Shown here in pieces: positions 13,705-20,280 of a DNA stretch of 20,318 nt (the first letter of the stretch is position 1; each line of letters begins with the position of its first letter). The notes below the pieces were generated by a model that saw only the letters and a list, made by a program, of their open reading frames with translations, did no database searches and was not told where the DNA came from. Both the position numbers and the translations under genes were made by a program. The stretch is from Cyanobacteriota bacterium (GTDB lineage Bacteria; Cyanobacteriota; Cyanobacteriia; Leptolyngbyales; Leptolyngbyaceae), in assembly GCA_027482985.1 (NCBI GenBank), contig JAIXVO010000398.1:1-20318 (forward strand), given 5' to 3'.

Positions 13705-14835
13705 TTAAACGTCTGTCCAGAGCCGGAGTTTGCGCCACCAAGCCTGGATTAACGTTTCCTGGCGAGTAATGATGTCAGTGCGAGCGGCCATTCCCGATTG
13801 CAGTGGATACTGGCGATCGCCCTTAAGCAGATAGGGTTGACTGAGCTGAATCGTGACTTCGTAGGAGGCGGTCGTCACCCCGGTAAGGGGATTACTTTCG
13901 GTGGTGGCATCGGGGGCGATCGCTTGCACCGTCCCTGCTAACACCCCGTAATCAGGATAGGGGTACGCCGAAATTCGCAGTTGTGCCGCTTGTCCCACCG
14001 CGATCTGGCTAATGTCTTCCACCTGCACTCGCGCTTTGGCCACCAGGTTGATGGGTGTGGGGACAATTTGCGCGACCACCTCCCCCGCTCGCAGGGGTTG
14101 TCCCAGATTGCCCAAATTTAGCTTTAGCAAAGTGCCCGTCGTGGGAGCCAGGATCACCACCTGGCTCAATTCCCGCTCGATCGCCTGCACCGTCGTCTGG
14201 TCATACCCAATTTGCCGCGTCAGGCTGGTTTGTTGTTGCTGTAAGCGATCGCGTTGCAACCGCCATTGCTTGCTCTGTTCGGCTGCTGTTTGGCTGAGGC
14301 GTTGGAGCGCTGATTGCACCTCCAGATCCGTCACGGCAACCGCAGGGGTGGGGGGCACTGCGCCCGCTGGCGACACCATGGCGGCGGTGACAATTTGTTG
14401 ATTGAAGGCTTGCAATTGCGTGGTGACCTGTTCCAGCTGAGTCTGGTATTGCTGGATATAGGTTTGTAAGCGTTGCAGCCGACTTTGCAACCGTTGCAGT
14501 TGTACCGGATCGATCGCCCCCACTTCCGCCAACACCTCACCCTGCCGGACGGCTTGATTTTCTTGCACCAGAACTCGTCGCAGCGTGCCATTAGTGGTTA
14601 CGGTCACCGAAGTGACCCCCGTGACTGGACGCAGTTGGGCGATCGCGGGCACCGTTACGGTGTAAGGAATCATGCTCGCCATGCCCACCCCACTCACCAG
14701 CAAGCCCACCAATAACCAAGCGCCCCGGCGCATCCACGGTTGCAGCGGCGGCAAAAATTCATCGGTTTGGAGGGGTGGGAGGGAAAGCGGCGGCGATCGA
14801 TGAGACGGCGGCATGGGGAGGCCAAGAGAGAACAC
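13705..14835 (-). CDS. HlyD-type membrane fusion protein (peptide export adaptor)
   Basis: A 376-residue periplasmic adaptor of the HlyD family. A short Pro-rich cytoplasmic N-terminus precedes one transmembrane helix (about 38-54, GAWLLVGLLVSGVGMASM). Next come the first half of a lipoyl-like barrel, a long coiled coil rich in Gln and Leu (about 110-215; RLQSRLQRLQTYIQQYQTQ), the returning lipoyl half (ILAPTTGTLLKLNLGNLGQ) and a beta-barrel domain with VAKARVQVEDISQI. It should link the inner-membrane C39 exporter to an outer-membrane TolC channel, which is not encoded here. The gene diverges from the two precursor genes. The GTG at 14835 has a GAGG-like site before it; the ATG at 14814 would remove seven residues and is an equally possible start. 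Confidence 0.88.
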   Translation of the reverse strand: MFSLGLPMPPSHRSPPLSLPPLQTDEFLPPLQPWMRRGAWLLVGLLVSGVGMASMIPYTVTVPAIAQLRPVTGVTSVTVTTNGTLRRVLVQENQAVRQGEVLAEVGAIDPVQLQRLQSRLQRLQTYIQQYQTQLEQVTTQLQAFNQQIVTAAMVSPAGAVPPTPAVAVTDLEVQSALQRLSQTAAEQSKQWRLQRDRLQQQQTSLTRQIGYDQTTVQAIERELSQVVILAPTTGTLLKLNLGNLGQPLRAGEVVAQIVPTPINLVAKARVQVEDISQIAVGQAAQLRISAYPYPDYGVLAGTVQAIAPDATTESNPLTGVTTASYEVTIQLSQPYLLKGDRQYPLQSGMAARTDIITRQETLIQAWWRKLRLWTDV

Positions 14836-15055
14836 ACGACATACCTCTACCTTCCACGCTGAAGCGGGAAATCAGTACAGTTGTCATCAAGAAAACTCAA
14901 CCGACTCCATTAAGAAATACGAATGGCAGGTTAAGAGGCTCCGGATCTGCGCCGCTGTTGCCGTAAGCAAGATCAGACTCGCCCGATCGCAGCGGTTCAC
15001 CCAAACCCAGCGATCGCGCAAGTGGATCTAGTTCATTGGTTGATTCAGTTCATTA

Positions 15056-15061
15056 AAGGAG
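15056..15061 (+). promoter_or_regulatory. Shine-Dalgarno sequence of precursor peptide 1
   Basis: AAGGAG ends 6 bases before the ATG at 15068. The spacing favours this ATG over the GTG immediately upstream at 15065. Confidence 0.75.
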
Positions 15062-15067
15062 CCTGTG

Positions 15068-15259
15068 ATGCAAACTGCTCAGTCCAAATCGTTATTTACA
15101 GAACTGTCTGCCCAAGAAGCCGCGACTGTTAACGGTGCCTGGGGGCATGACTTTCGGCGGGTCTATCACTGCTATCCCGTTTCCTGGGGGGGCAGTAGTA
15201 GCTGGAACAGTCCGTCGATCAACCAAACGGTGAATGTCAACGTCACGATTGACGACTAA
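15068..15259 (+). CDS. Double-glycine-leader precursor peptide 1 (bacteriocin-like)
   Basis: A 63-residue secreted-peptide precursor. The leader SLFTELSAQEAATVNGA (8-24) fits the bacteriocin/CTB-type leader pattern, L-F-T-E-L-S-x-x-E-A-x-x-V-x-G-(G/A). Cleavage is expected after G23-A24, a GA variant of the GG site. The 39-residue core has a single Cys, several aromatic residues and His (RVYHCYPVSW), a Ser/Gly/Trp stretch, and ends SINQTVNVNVTIDD. The end and the leader are shared with precursor 2 while the middle is unrelated. The C39 exporter downstream is the obvious processing and export partner. No lanthionine, cyclase or radical-SAM enzyme lies nearby, so the product may be unmodified. 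Function (toxin, signal or surface/matrix peptide) is unknown. Confidence 0.85.
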   Translation: MQTAQSKSLFTELSAQEAATVNGAWGHDFRRVYHCYPVSWGGSSSWNSPSINQTVNVNVTIDD

Positions 15260-15679
15260 ACACCCTGATCCCCATGCCATGGCAACCGCGATCCAGGCGA
15301 TTGCGGCAATTGGGGCGACTAACCAGACGCTCCGCCTCAATCTGGCGCGATCGCCATGTGATGCGGGATCACAACGACCGTGATCAAAGTGGGGCTCCAC
15401 TCTGCACCCGCTGGACAAGGTACTGGTGCGGCTCCACTTTGATGACATTCGCCCCAACGGTTCAGTCATCCGGACAGTTTCACCCAGAGCAGGGATTGAT
15501 CCGGGGAAGTGTGGATGACTTCCCCAGTCGGAAATGCATCGCAGGTGTGCATTTCCAGTCCAGACGACGCAAAATCAAGCCATTTGTTTCTGGTGAGGGC
15601 AGGGGAATGAACAACCTGCCCGCCCCTGATTCCATCTATTTCTCAATCAATCCAGTGCGAACTGGCAAGGAGCAAACCT
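15260..15679 (+). other. Structured 420-bp gap between the two precursor genes
   Basis: No convincing gene, but four successive inverted repeats on the + strand: ATCAAAGTGG/CCACTTTGAT (15383-15443), GGGGAAGT/ACTTCCCC (15503-15525), GGAAATGCA/TGCATTTCC (15530-15556) and GGGCAGG/CCTGCCC (15597-15621). None has a terminator-like T run. The array could be a structured untranslated RNA, processing sites that set the ratio of the two precursors, or a small non-coding RNA. Confidence 0.55.
15667..15672 (+). promoter_or_regulatory. Shine-Dalgarno sequence deciding the GTG start of precursor 2
   Basis: AAGGAG lies 7 bases before the GTG at 15680. No ATG with comparable spacing exists, so GTG is taken as the start. 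The leader then aligns with precursor 1 almost residue for residue. Confidence 0.75.
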
Positions 15680-15916
15680 GTGAATTCAACTCAAACGACT
15701 CTATTTACCGATTTATCGACCGTCGAGGCGCAAACCGTTCAGGGAGGGTGTCATCGCCGAGCGCATCGCCCCACCTACTACTCCTACCGCCCAACCACAG
15801 CCTCGGTGTACTACCCTTCCTTCAGCTACGGCTATGGCTATGGCGGGTATAGCCAGGGGTGGTCGGGCGGCTCCGTCAACCAGAGCGTTAATGTCAATGT
15901 CCGCTATGACGATTAA
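15680..15916 (+). CDS. Double-glycine-leader precursor peptide 2 (Tyr/Gly-rich)
   Basis: A 78-residue precursor starting at GTG. Leader TLFTDLSTVEAQTVQGG (7-23) has a classical GG site after G23. The 55-residue core begins CHRRAHRPTYYSYRP, continues with a Tyr/Ser/Gly-rich run (SYGYGYGGYSQG) and ends GGSVNQSVNVNVRYDD. The ending matches precursor 1 (S-x-N-Q-x-V-N-V-N-V-x-x-D-D), so two different middles sit between a common leader and a common tail. A terminator follows 44 bases after the stop. The Cys at the first core position and the aromatic repeats are unusual for a pore-forming bacteriocin and would suit adhesion, assembly or metal binding as well. No dedicated immunity gene is evident. 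Confidence 0.85.
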   Translation: MNSTQTTLFTDLSTVEAQTVQGGCHRRAHRPTYYSYRPTTASVYYPSFSYGYGYGGYSQGWSGGSVNQSVNVNVRYDD

Positions 15917-15960
15917 TCCAGGTCGGCGAGGCACGGCTACCTGAATTTCGCTGTTCGAGA

Positions 15961-15987
15961 CACCCGGGTTAACCTGGGTGTTTTTTT
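15961..15987 (+). terminator. Strong Rho-independent-type terminator after precursor 2
   Basis: CACCCGGGTT (15961-15970) pairs with AACCTGGGTG (15971-15980), with one G-T pair, followed by seven T residues. It lies between the precursor genes and the exporter gene, which begins 61 bases further on. Confidence 0.85.
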
Positions 15988-16048
15988 CGGATGGGGGTGA
16001 GCTGGGCCTGAATAGCGATCGCAGAACCAATGGAACTGAGGCAGTGGC

Positions 16049-18199
16049 ATGAAGTATGCAGTGGTGTTGCAACAAACGGAAGCCGATTGTGGGGCGGCTT
16101 GTTTAAGCGCGATCGCCCAGCATTATGGGCAGCCGCTGACCTTAACGCAGGTGCGGCAGGCAGTGGGCACGGGGCAACAGGGGACAACGTTGCTGGGGTT
16201 ACAACAGGGCGCTGAGGCATTAGGGTTTCAGGCGCGATCGGTGCGCACCTCGCCGGAGATTTTGCAGCGGGTGGCGGAGGTGCCGTTGCCAGCCATCTTG
16301 CACTGGCAGGGCAATCATTGGGTGGTGTGGTATGGGCAGCGGCAACAGACCTCTGTGATTCTCGATCCAGCGGTGGGGCTGAGATCTGTGAGTGCTGCCG
16401 AATTGCAAGCTGGGTGGACAGATTGGGTGTTGTTATTGCTGGAGCCTGACCCCATACGCTTCGCCCAACCAGGCACGGCATCCCCCCCGGCGATCGCTCC
16501 GTGGCAGCAATTCCAGCAGCGCTTGTGGCATCACCGCACCTTGTTGCTCCAAATCTTGATCCTGAATGTGGTGCTGGGGCTGCTCTCCCTGGCGATGCCC
16601 TTTCTGATTCAGGTATTGACGGATGATGTGTTAGTCCGGGGCGATTTACGGTTGCTGAATGGAGTGGCGATCGCCGTGGTTGTCCTCACCCTCTTCAGTG
16701 GTGGGTTGGGTTGGGTGCAGGCAAACCTCACGGCCTATCTGGCGCAACGGTTGGAATTAGGCTTAGTTCTGGAGTTTGGGCGATCGCTGTTACACTTGCC
16801 CCTGACCTACTACGAAACCCATCGCAGCGGCGAAGTGGTCAGTCGGTTGCGGGATATTCAAGCGCTGAACCAGCTGATTGCCCAGGTCATTATCACGTTG
16901 CCCAGTCAGGTGTTTATCGCGATCGCCGCCTTGACCTTGATGGTGATCTTGAGTGGTTCTTTGACGCTGCTGGCGATCGGCCTGGCCGCGTTGATGACCC
17001 TCTCCACCCTCCTCTTTTTGCCCACTTTGCAACAACGAACGCGTCAGTTAATCCTGCTGGATGCCGACACCCAAGGGGTGTTAGTAGAAACCTTCAAAGG
17101 GGCACTGACCTTAAAAACCACGGTGGCCGAAGCCCAATTTTGGGAGGAACTGCAAAGTCGGTTTGGTCGCCTGGCTACTTTAAACTTTCGGACGAATCAA
17201 ATTGGCATCGTCAACACCCTATTTTCCAATCTGGTGTCCGGCGTGGGCAGTATTGGCCTCCTGTGGTTTGGCAGTCGGCTGGTGATTGCCAACCAACTTA
17301 GTATTGGGCAATTGCTCGCCTTTACCAGTTTGAATCTCAATTTCACCAGCCTGATCAGTACGGTCGTCCAATTTGTCGATGAACTGGCGCGGGTGCGGAC
17401 GGCAGCGGAACGGTTGACAGAAGTGATTGCCCACCCTTCAGAGCCATCGCGATCGCCCAAACCCACGGTCACCCTGAGCGCCAATGCCCCGATCGAGTTT
17501 GATCAGGTGTCGTTTCATTACCCTGGCCAGCCCGATTTACTCACCTCGTTATCGGTGCAGATTCCCGGCGGGCAGGTGGTGGGCCTGGTGGGGCCGTCGG
17601 GGTGTGGCAAAAGTACCCTGGCGAAGTTGATGGCAGGTTTATATCCGCCCCAGTCCGGCAATATCCGGATCGGGGCTTATAACCTGGCGGATTTAGCGGG
17701 CGATGGGGTGCGGCGACAGGTGATGTTAGTGCCCCAAACCTCACACTTCTGGGGGCGATCGCTGGTGGAAAATTTGCGGCTGGGCAATCCCGATCTCGCT
17801 TTTGAAGAGATGGTGCGCGTTTGCCAGCTGACGGGGGCCGATGAGTTTATTAGTCGCTTGCCGGATAAATATCAGACGGTGCTGGGCGAATTTGGCGCGA
17901 ACCTATCGGGCGGGCAGCAACAACGATTGGCGATCGCGCGGGCGTTGATGCACAATCCCCCGATTTTGATTTTGGATGAGTCCACGGCAAATTTAGATGC
18001 CACCAGCGAAGCGGCAGTTCTGGATCACCTGCTAACCGCTCGCCAGGGACAGACGACAATTTTGATCAGCCATCGGGAGCTCGTGATCCAACGAGCCACT
18101 TGGCTGATTGTGCTGGATCAAGGTCAGGTGATAGAGGCGCGATCAGGGTCGAGGGCCACTTATCGTCCGCAGAATTACGTAGAATCCTTAAAGCTTTAG
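16049..18199 (+). CDS. C39-peptidase ABC transporter for double-glycine peptides (PCAT)
   Basis: A 716-residue bifunctional leader peptidase and exporter in the inner membrane. The N-terminal C39 Cys protease domain (1-135) has Q8/Q9, the nucleophile C14 in DCGAAC, H90 in GNHWVVWYG and D106 in ILDPAVG, so it should be active. The transmembrane ABC domain spans about 160-445 with around six helices. The nucleotide-binding domain has Walker A G515-P-S-G-C-G-K-S-T, signature LSGGQQQ (619-625), Walker B ILILDE (639-644) and H-loop His675. It should cut the leaders of both upstream precursors after the GG/GA site and export the cores with the divergent HlyD-type protein. A GAGG (16038-16041) lies 7 bases before the ATG. 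The terminator upstream implies read-through or a separate promoter. Confidence 0.95.
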   Translation: MKYAVVLQQTEADCGAACLSAIAQHYGQPLTLTQVRQAVGTGQQGTTLLGLQQGAEALGFQARSVRTSPEILQRVAEVPLPAILHWQGNHWVVWYGQRQQTSVILDPAVGLRSVSAAELQAGWTDWVLLLLEPDPIRFAQPGTASPPAIAPWQQFQQRLWHHRTLLLQILILNVVLGLLSLAMPFLIQVLTDDVLVRGDLRLLNGVAIAVVVLTLFSGGLGWVQANLTAYLAQRLELGLVLEFGRSLLHLPLTYYETHRSGEVVSRLRDIQALNQLIAQVIITLPSQVFIAIAALTLMVILSGSLTLLAIGLAALMTLSTLLFLPTLQQRTRQLILLDADTQGVLVETFKGALTLKTTVAEAQFWEELQSRFGRLATLNFRTNQIGIVNTLFSNLVSGVGSIGLLWFGSRLVIANQLSIGQLLAFTSLNLNFTSLISTVVQFVDELARVRTAAERLTEVIAHPSEPSRSPKPTVTLSANAPIEFDQVSFHYPGQPDLLTSLSVQIPGGQVVGLVGPSGCGKSTLAKLMAGLYPPQSGNIRIGAYNLADLAGDGVRRQVMLVPQTSHFWGRSLVENLRLGNPDLAFEEMVRVCQLTGADEFISRLPDKYQTVLGEFGANLSGGQQQRLAIARALMHNPPILILDESTANLDATSEAAVLDHLLTARQGQTTILISHRELVIQRATWLIVLDQGQVIEARSGSRATYRPQNYVESLKL

Positions 18200-18422
18200 A
18201 GGGAATACGGAGAACTTCATGGAAACTTTAGCTCAATTTATGTAAATATCCGCTAGCTTAGACGGAAAGGAATAAACTCAGGGTGAGGCGATCGACAGCG
18301 CCATGTCTTCCTTGCGAGCGGATTATTTGGTTTAATCCTTCCGTTAGTATCTGAATTAAATTTGCATCTTCTTGGTCGTTGCTTTCCATCTATGCCTTAA
18401 ACCCCTATTCCCCTGAATTGTT
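18200..18422. other. Spacer after the exporter, with an 8-codon ORF and an imperfect inverted repeat
   Basis: ATG at 18219, preceded by GGAG at short distance, opens an 8-residue reading frame (METLAQFM) that stops at 18243-18245. It may be the remnant of a lost downstream gene or a leader ORF. Further on, GACGGAAAGGAATAAAC (18261-18277) and GTTTAATCCTTCCGTT (18330-18345) form an imperfect inverted repeat. No clear terminator for the exporter is seen. Confidence 0.35.
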
Positions 18423-18932
18423 ATGCAGCTCACAAAGCTTGTTCTTTCCATCCTTAGTTTGGCAACGCTCTGTGCAGGCTGTACTCTGCCTTCGATGGGA
18501 TCCAAGACGGACTCTACGGCTTCCAGTATGGTCAAAGAAGTGGAAGCAAGAGATACCTTGAATGCCATCATGTTTGATCAGCAGACGTACTACATTACTA
18601 ATCAGGCATTTACGACTTCGCTGAAGCATCTGGATACGATGAAGACTTCTCTGGAGTCTCCCACTTACAAGTATTCAATCCAGGTGAAACCCGACAAACA
18701 AAAGGGCGTTTGGATTACGGCAACACCGCGGCACCCTAACTTGCGTAGTTTTACAGGGGTGGTGTTTGCGCTCAAGGTGGGTAATGAGCGGTTGACGGTG
18801 ACGGAGATTTGCGAAACCACTACTCCATCGAAGCAAGCGCCCGCCCCGCCCACGATTCCGAAAACGGCACGAGAAGCCATTCAATGTCCTGCTGGGTCAA
18901 TGCCTTCGATGAAAGTGTTAGCTATGCAGTAA
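18423..18932 (+). CDS. Lipoprotein with type IV pilin-G/H-like domain
   Basis: A 169-residue protein. The N-terminus is a short basic, hydrophobic signal ending L16-C-A-G-C20, a lipobox-like site, so it is probably lipid-anchored to a membrane. Residues 45-120 resemble the pilin-G/H family found in cyanobacteria: ALNAxxxxQQxYYIxNxAF-like (here NAIMFDQQTYYITNQAFTTS), then YKYSIQV and WITATPRHPNLRSFTGVVFAL. True members carry a prepilin N-terminal helix; here that part is replaced by a lipoprotein signal. The C-terminus has a Pro-rich stretch (KQAPAPPTIPKTA) and two Cys in addition to the lipobox Cys. The ATG at 18423 has no strong Shine-Dalgarno sequence. Domain assignment is by pattern recognition only and the function is unknown; it could be a surface-exposed structural protein. 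Confidence 0.7.
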   Translation: MQLTKLVLSILSLATLCAGCTLPSMGSKTDSTASSMVKEVEARDTLNAIMFDQQTYYITNQAFTTSLKHLDTMKTSLESPTYKYSIQVKPDKQKGVWITATPRHPNLRSFTGVVFALKVGNERLTVTEICETTTPSKQAPAPPTIPKTAREAIQCPAGSMPSMKVLAMQ

Positions 18933-18971
18933 GAGCCTCACTCGGAACCGTCTGACTTCCCTGATAAGGAT

Positions 18972-19031
18972 GCAGGAATTAGCATCAGTGCTGACTCCTG
19001 CAAAGTCTGTGGGATACAGCCACGGTTTTTT
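18972..19031 (+). terminator. Stem-loop and T run downstream of the pilin-G/H-like lipoprotein gene
   Basis: GCAGGA...TCCTGC encloses AGCA-TCAG-TGCT (18972-19001), a two-tier hairpin. A weaker GTGG/CCAC stem then leads to GG and six T (19026-19031). Together they could end transcription before the convergent MTHFR gene. Confidence 0.4.
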
Positions 19032-19080
19032 GGAATGTGCGTGTCAATGTTGCTGGCGACAGGCTAATGAACTCTATCGG

Positions 19081-20025
19081 TTAACGAGGAATACCGTTGC
19101 TCACCAGAGGAGTGTTTTTGTAGAGTGGCGCAATCCCAGCTAAATCGAGAATAGTGGGGATTAAGTCTTCCCGCTTGACGGCCATCAGATGTACCCCCTG
19201 ACATAGATCGTGAGCCGCTCGGACTTGTTCAGCGGCAATCACCATCCCCTCATACAAGGGATCACTGGCGCGTTCTAGGCGATCGATCAAATGTTGGGGA
19301 ACATGCACACCCGGCACGTTGTTATTGATGAACTGGGCATTCTTGGCCGACTTCAGCAAAAAGATCCCTGCTAGCACTGGCACTTCACAGCCAGCGGCGA
19401 TCTGGGTCATGAATTGCTCTAGGCGATCGAAATCGGAAATTAGTTGACTCTGGAAAAATTGCGCCCCGGCAGCCACTTTCCGCTCAAATCGGCTCTTTAA
19501 CCCACCCCAACTCCCGGATTGCGGATCAACTGCCGCCCCTACAAACAGATTCGTCGCGCCATCGGGAAGCGGTTTGGTGTTGCCATCCTGACCCGCATTC
19601 AGCTTTTGGATTAGTTGCAATAGCCGCACCGATTCCAATTCAAACACCGATCGCGCCGTCGGATAATCACCCGCTTTGACTGGATCTCCCGTTAGCGCCA
19701 GAATGTTGTGAATGCCCAATGCCTGTGCTCCCAGCAGATCCGATTGCAGGGCGATGATGTTGCGATCGCGGCACGCCACCTGACAAATCGGCTCAATCCC
19801 CGCCTGCTTTAGCAACACCGACGAGGCCAGCGACGACATCCGCATCACCGCCCGACTGCCATCAGTAATATTGACTGCGTGGACCCGTCCCTTCAACAAC
19901 TGCGCCATCGCCAGCATATGTGTCGGGTCGCTCCCTTTCGGGGGGCAAGCTTCCGCTGTAATGAGAAACTCTCCAGATTGAGCCGCAGTACGTAAGGAAG
20001 GAATCAGGGAAGGGGGGGCGGGCAT
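19081..20025 (-). CDS. metF: Methylenetetrahydrofolate reductase-family protein
   Basis: A 314-residue TIM-barrel flavoprotein that reduces 5,10-methylenetetrahydrofolate to 5-methyltetrahydrofolate, supplying methyl groups for methionine synthesis. E25 in LITAEACPPKG corresponds to the conserved catalytic/flavin-region Glu, followed by VHAVNITDGSRAVMRMSS, IEPICQVACRDRNI and the folate-binding LALTGDP (110-115, Asp114). Length is that of the bacterial single-domain enzyme, without the eukaryotic regulatory domain. Several cyanobacterial homologues of this shape are annotated only as MTHFR family, and the electron donor (NADH or ferredoxin) cannot be decided from sequence. The ATG at 20025 has no clear Shine-Dalgarno sequence. 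Gene stands alone on the minus strand. Confidence 0.88.
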   Translation of the reverse strand: MPAPPSLIPSLRTAAQSGEFLITAEACPPKGSDPTHMLAMAQLLKGRVHAVNITDGSRAVMRMSSLASSVLLKQAGIEPICQVACRDRNIIALQSDLLGAQALGIHNILALTGDPVKAGDYPTARSVFELESVRLLQLIQKLNAGQDGNTKPLPDGATNLFVGAAVDPQSGSWGGLKSRFERKVAAGAQFFQSQLISDFDRLEQFMTQIAAGCEVPVLAGIFLLKSAKNAQFINNNVPGVHVPQHLIDRLERASDPLYEGMVIAAEQVRAAHDLCQGVHLMAVKREDLIPTILDLAGIAPLYKNTPLVSNGIPR

Positions 20026-20080
20026 GGGATTCGATGATGATTAAGAAACTGCAACAAAGGCTTTGCTGTAGATTAACCCA

Positions 20081-20122
20081 TCGACAAACCAGATGAGAAC
20101 TTTCGGCCGTAGCGTTTGTCGA
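20081..20122 (-). other. Stem-loop upstream of metF
   Basis: TCGACAAAC (20081-20089) and GTTTGTCGA (20114-20122) are perfect 9-base complements around a 24-base loop, 56 bases upstream of the metF start. It is placed to be a leader structure or a binding site for a regulator. It does not match a riboswitch class I know. Confidence 0.4.
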
Positions 20123-20160
20123 AACTTCAAACTAACATCTCACAACGGTGTACCTGGGCA

Positions 20161-20226
20161 CAAGCGGAGGGAGGGGGAGGGAGGAGAGGGAGGAAAAGGG
20201 CGGAGACAGGAGTCAGAAGTCAGGAG
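20161..20226 (+). repeat. Polypurine tract with (GGAGTCA)n, third copy
   Basis: A long G/A-only run leads into AGGAGTCAGAAGTCAGGAG, the same design and orientation as the left arm at 7681-7746. It lies in the 293-bp stretch upstream of metF, which holds no gene. Confidence 0.6.
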
Positions 20227-20250
20227 AAGAGAGGGAAACGGAGAAAATTT

Positions 20251-20280
20251 CGTAGAGACGCGCCGCTGGTCCGTCTCCCC
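20251..20280 (-). repeat. 30-bp hairpin repeat, inverted copy 3
   Basis: On the minus strand the unit reads GGGGAGACGGACCAGCGGCG then CGTCTCTACG, differing from copy 2 (7858-7892) at about five positions. GAGACG and CGTCTC can still pair. Like the other copies it adjoins a (GGAGTCA)n polypurine tract. Confidence 0.6.

Noticed and set aside
15274..15852. A 192-codon open frame across the inter-precursor gap and most of precursor 2
   Set aside because: No Shine-Dalgarno signal, no family-like sequence, and it runs in another frame through precursor 2, whose leader motif and ribosome site are convincing.
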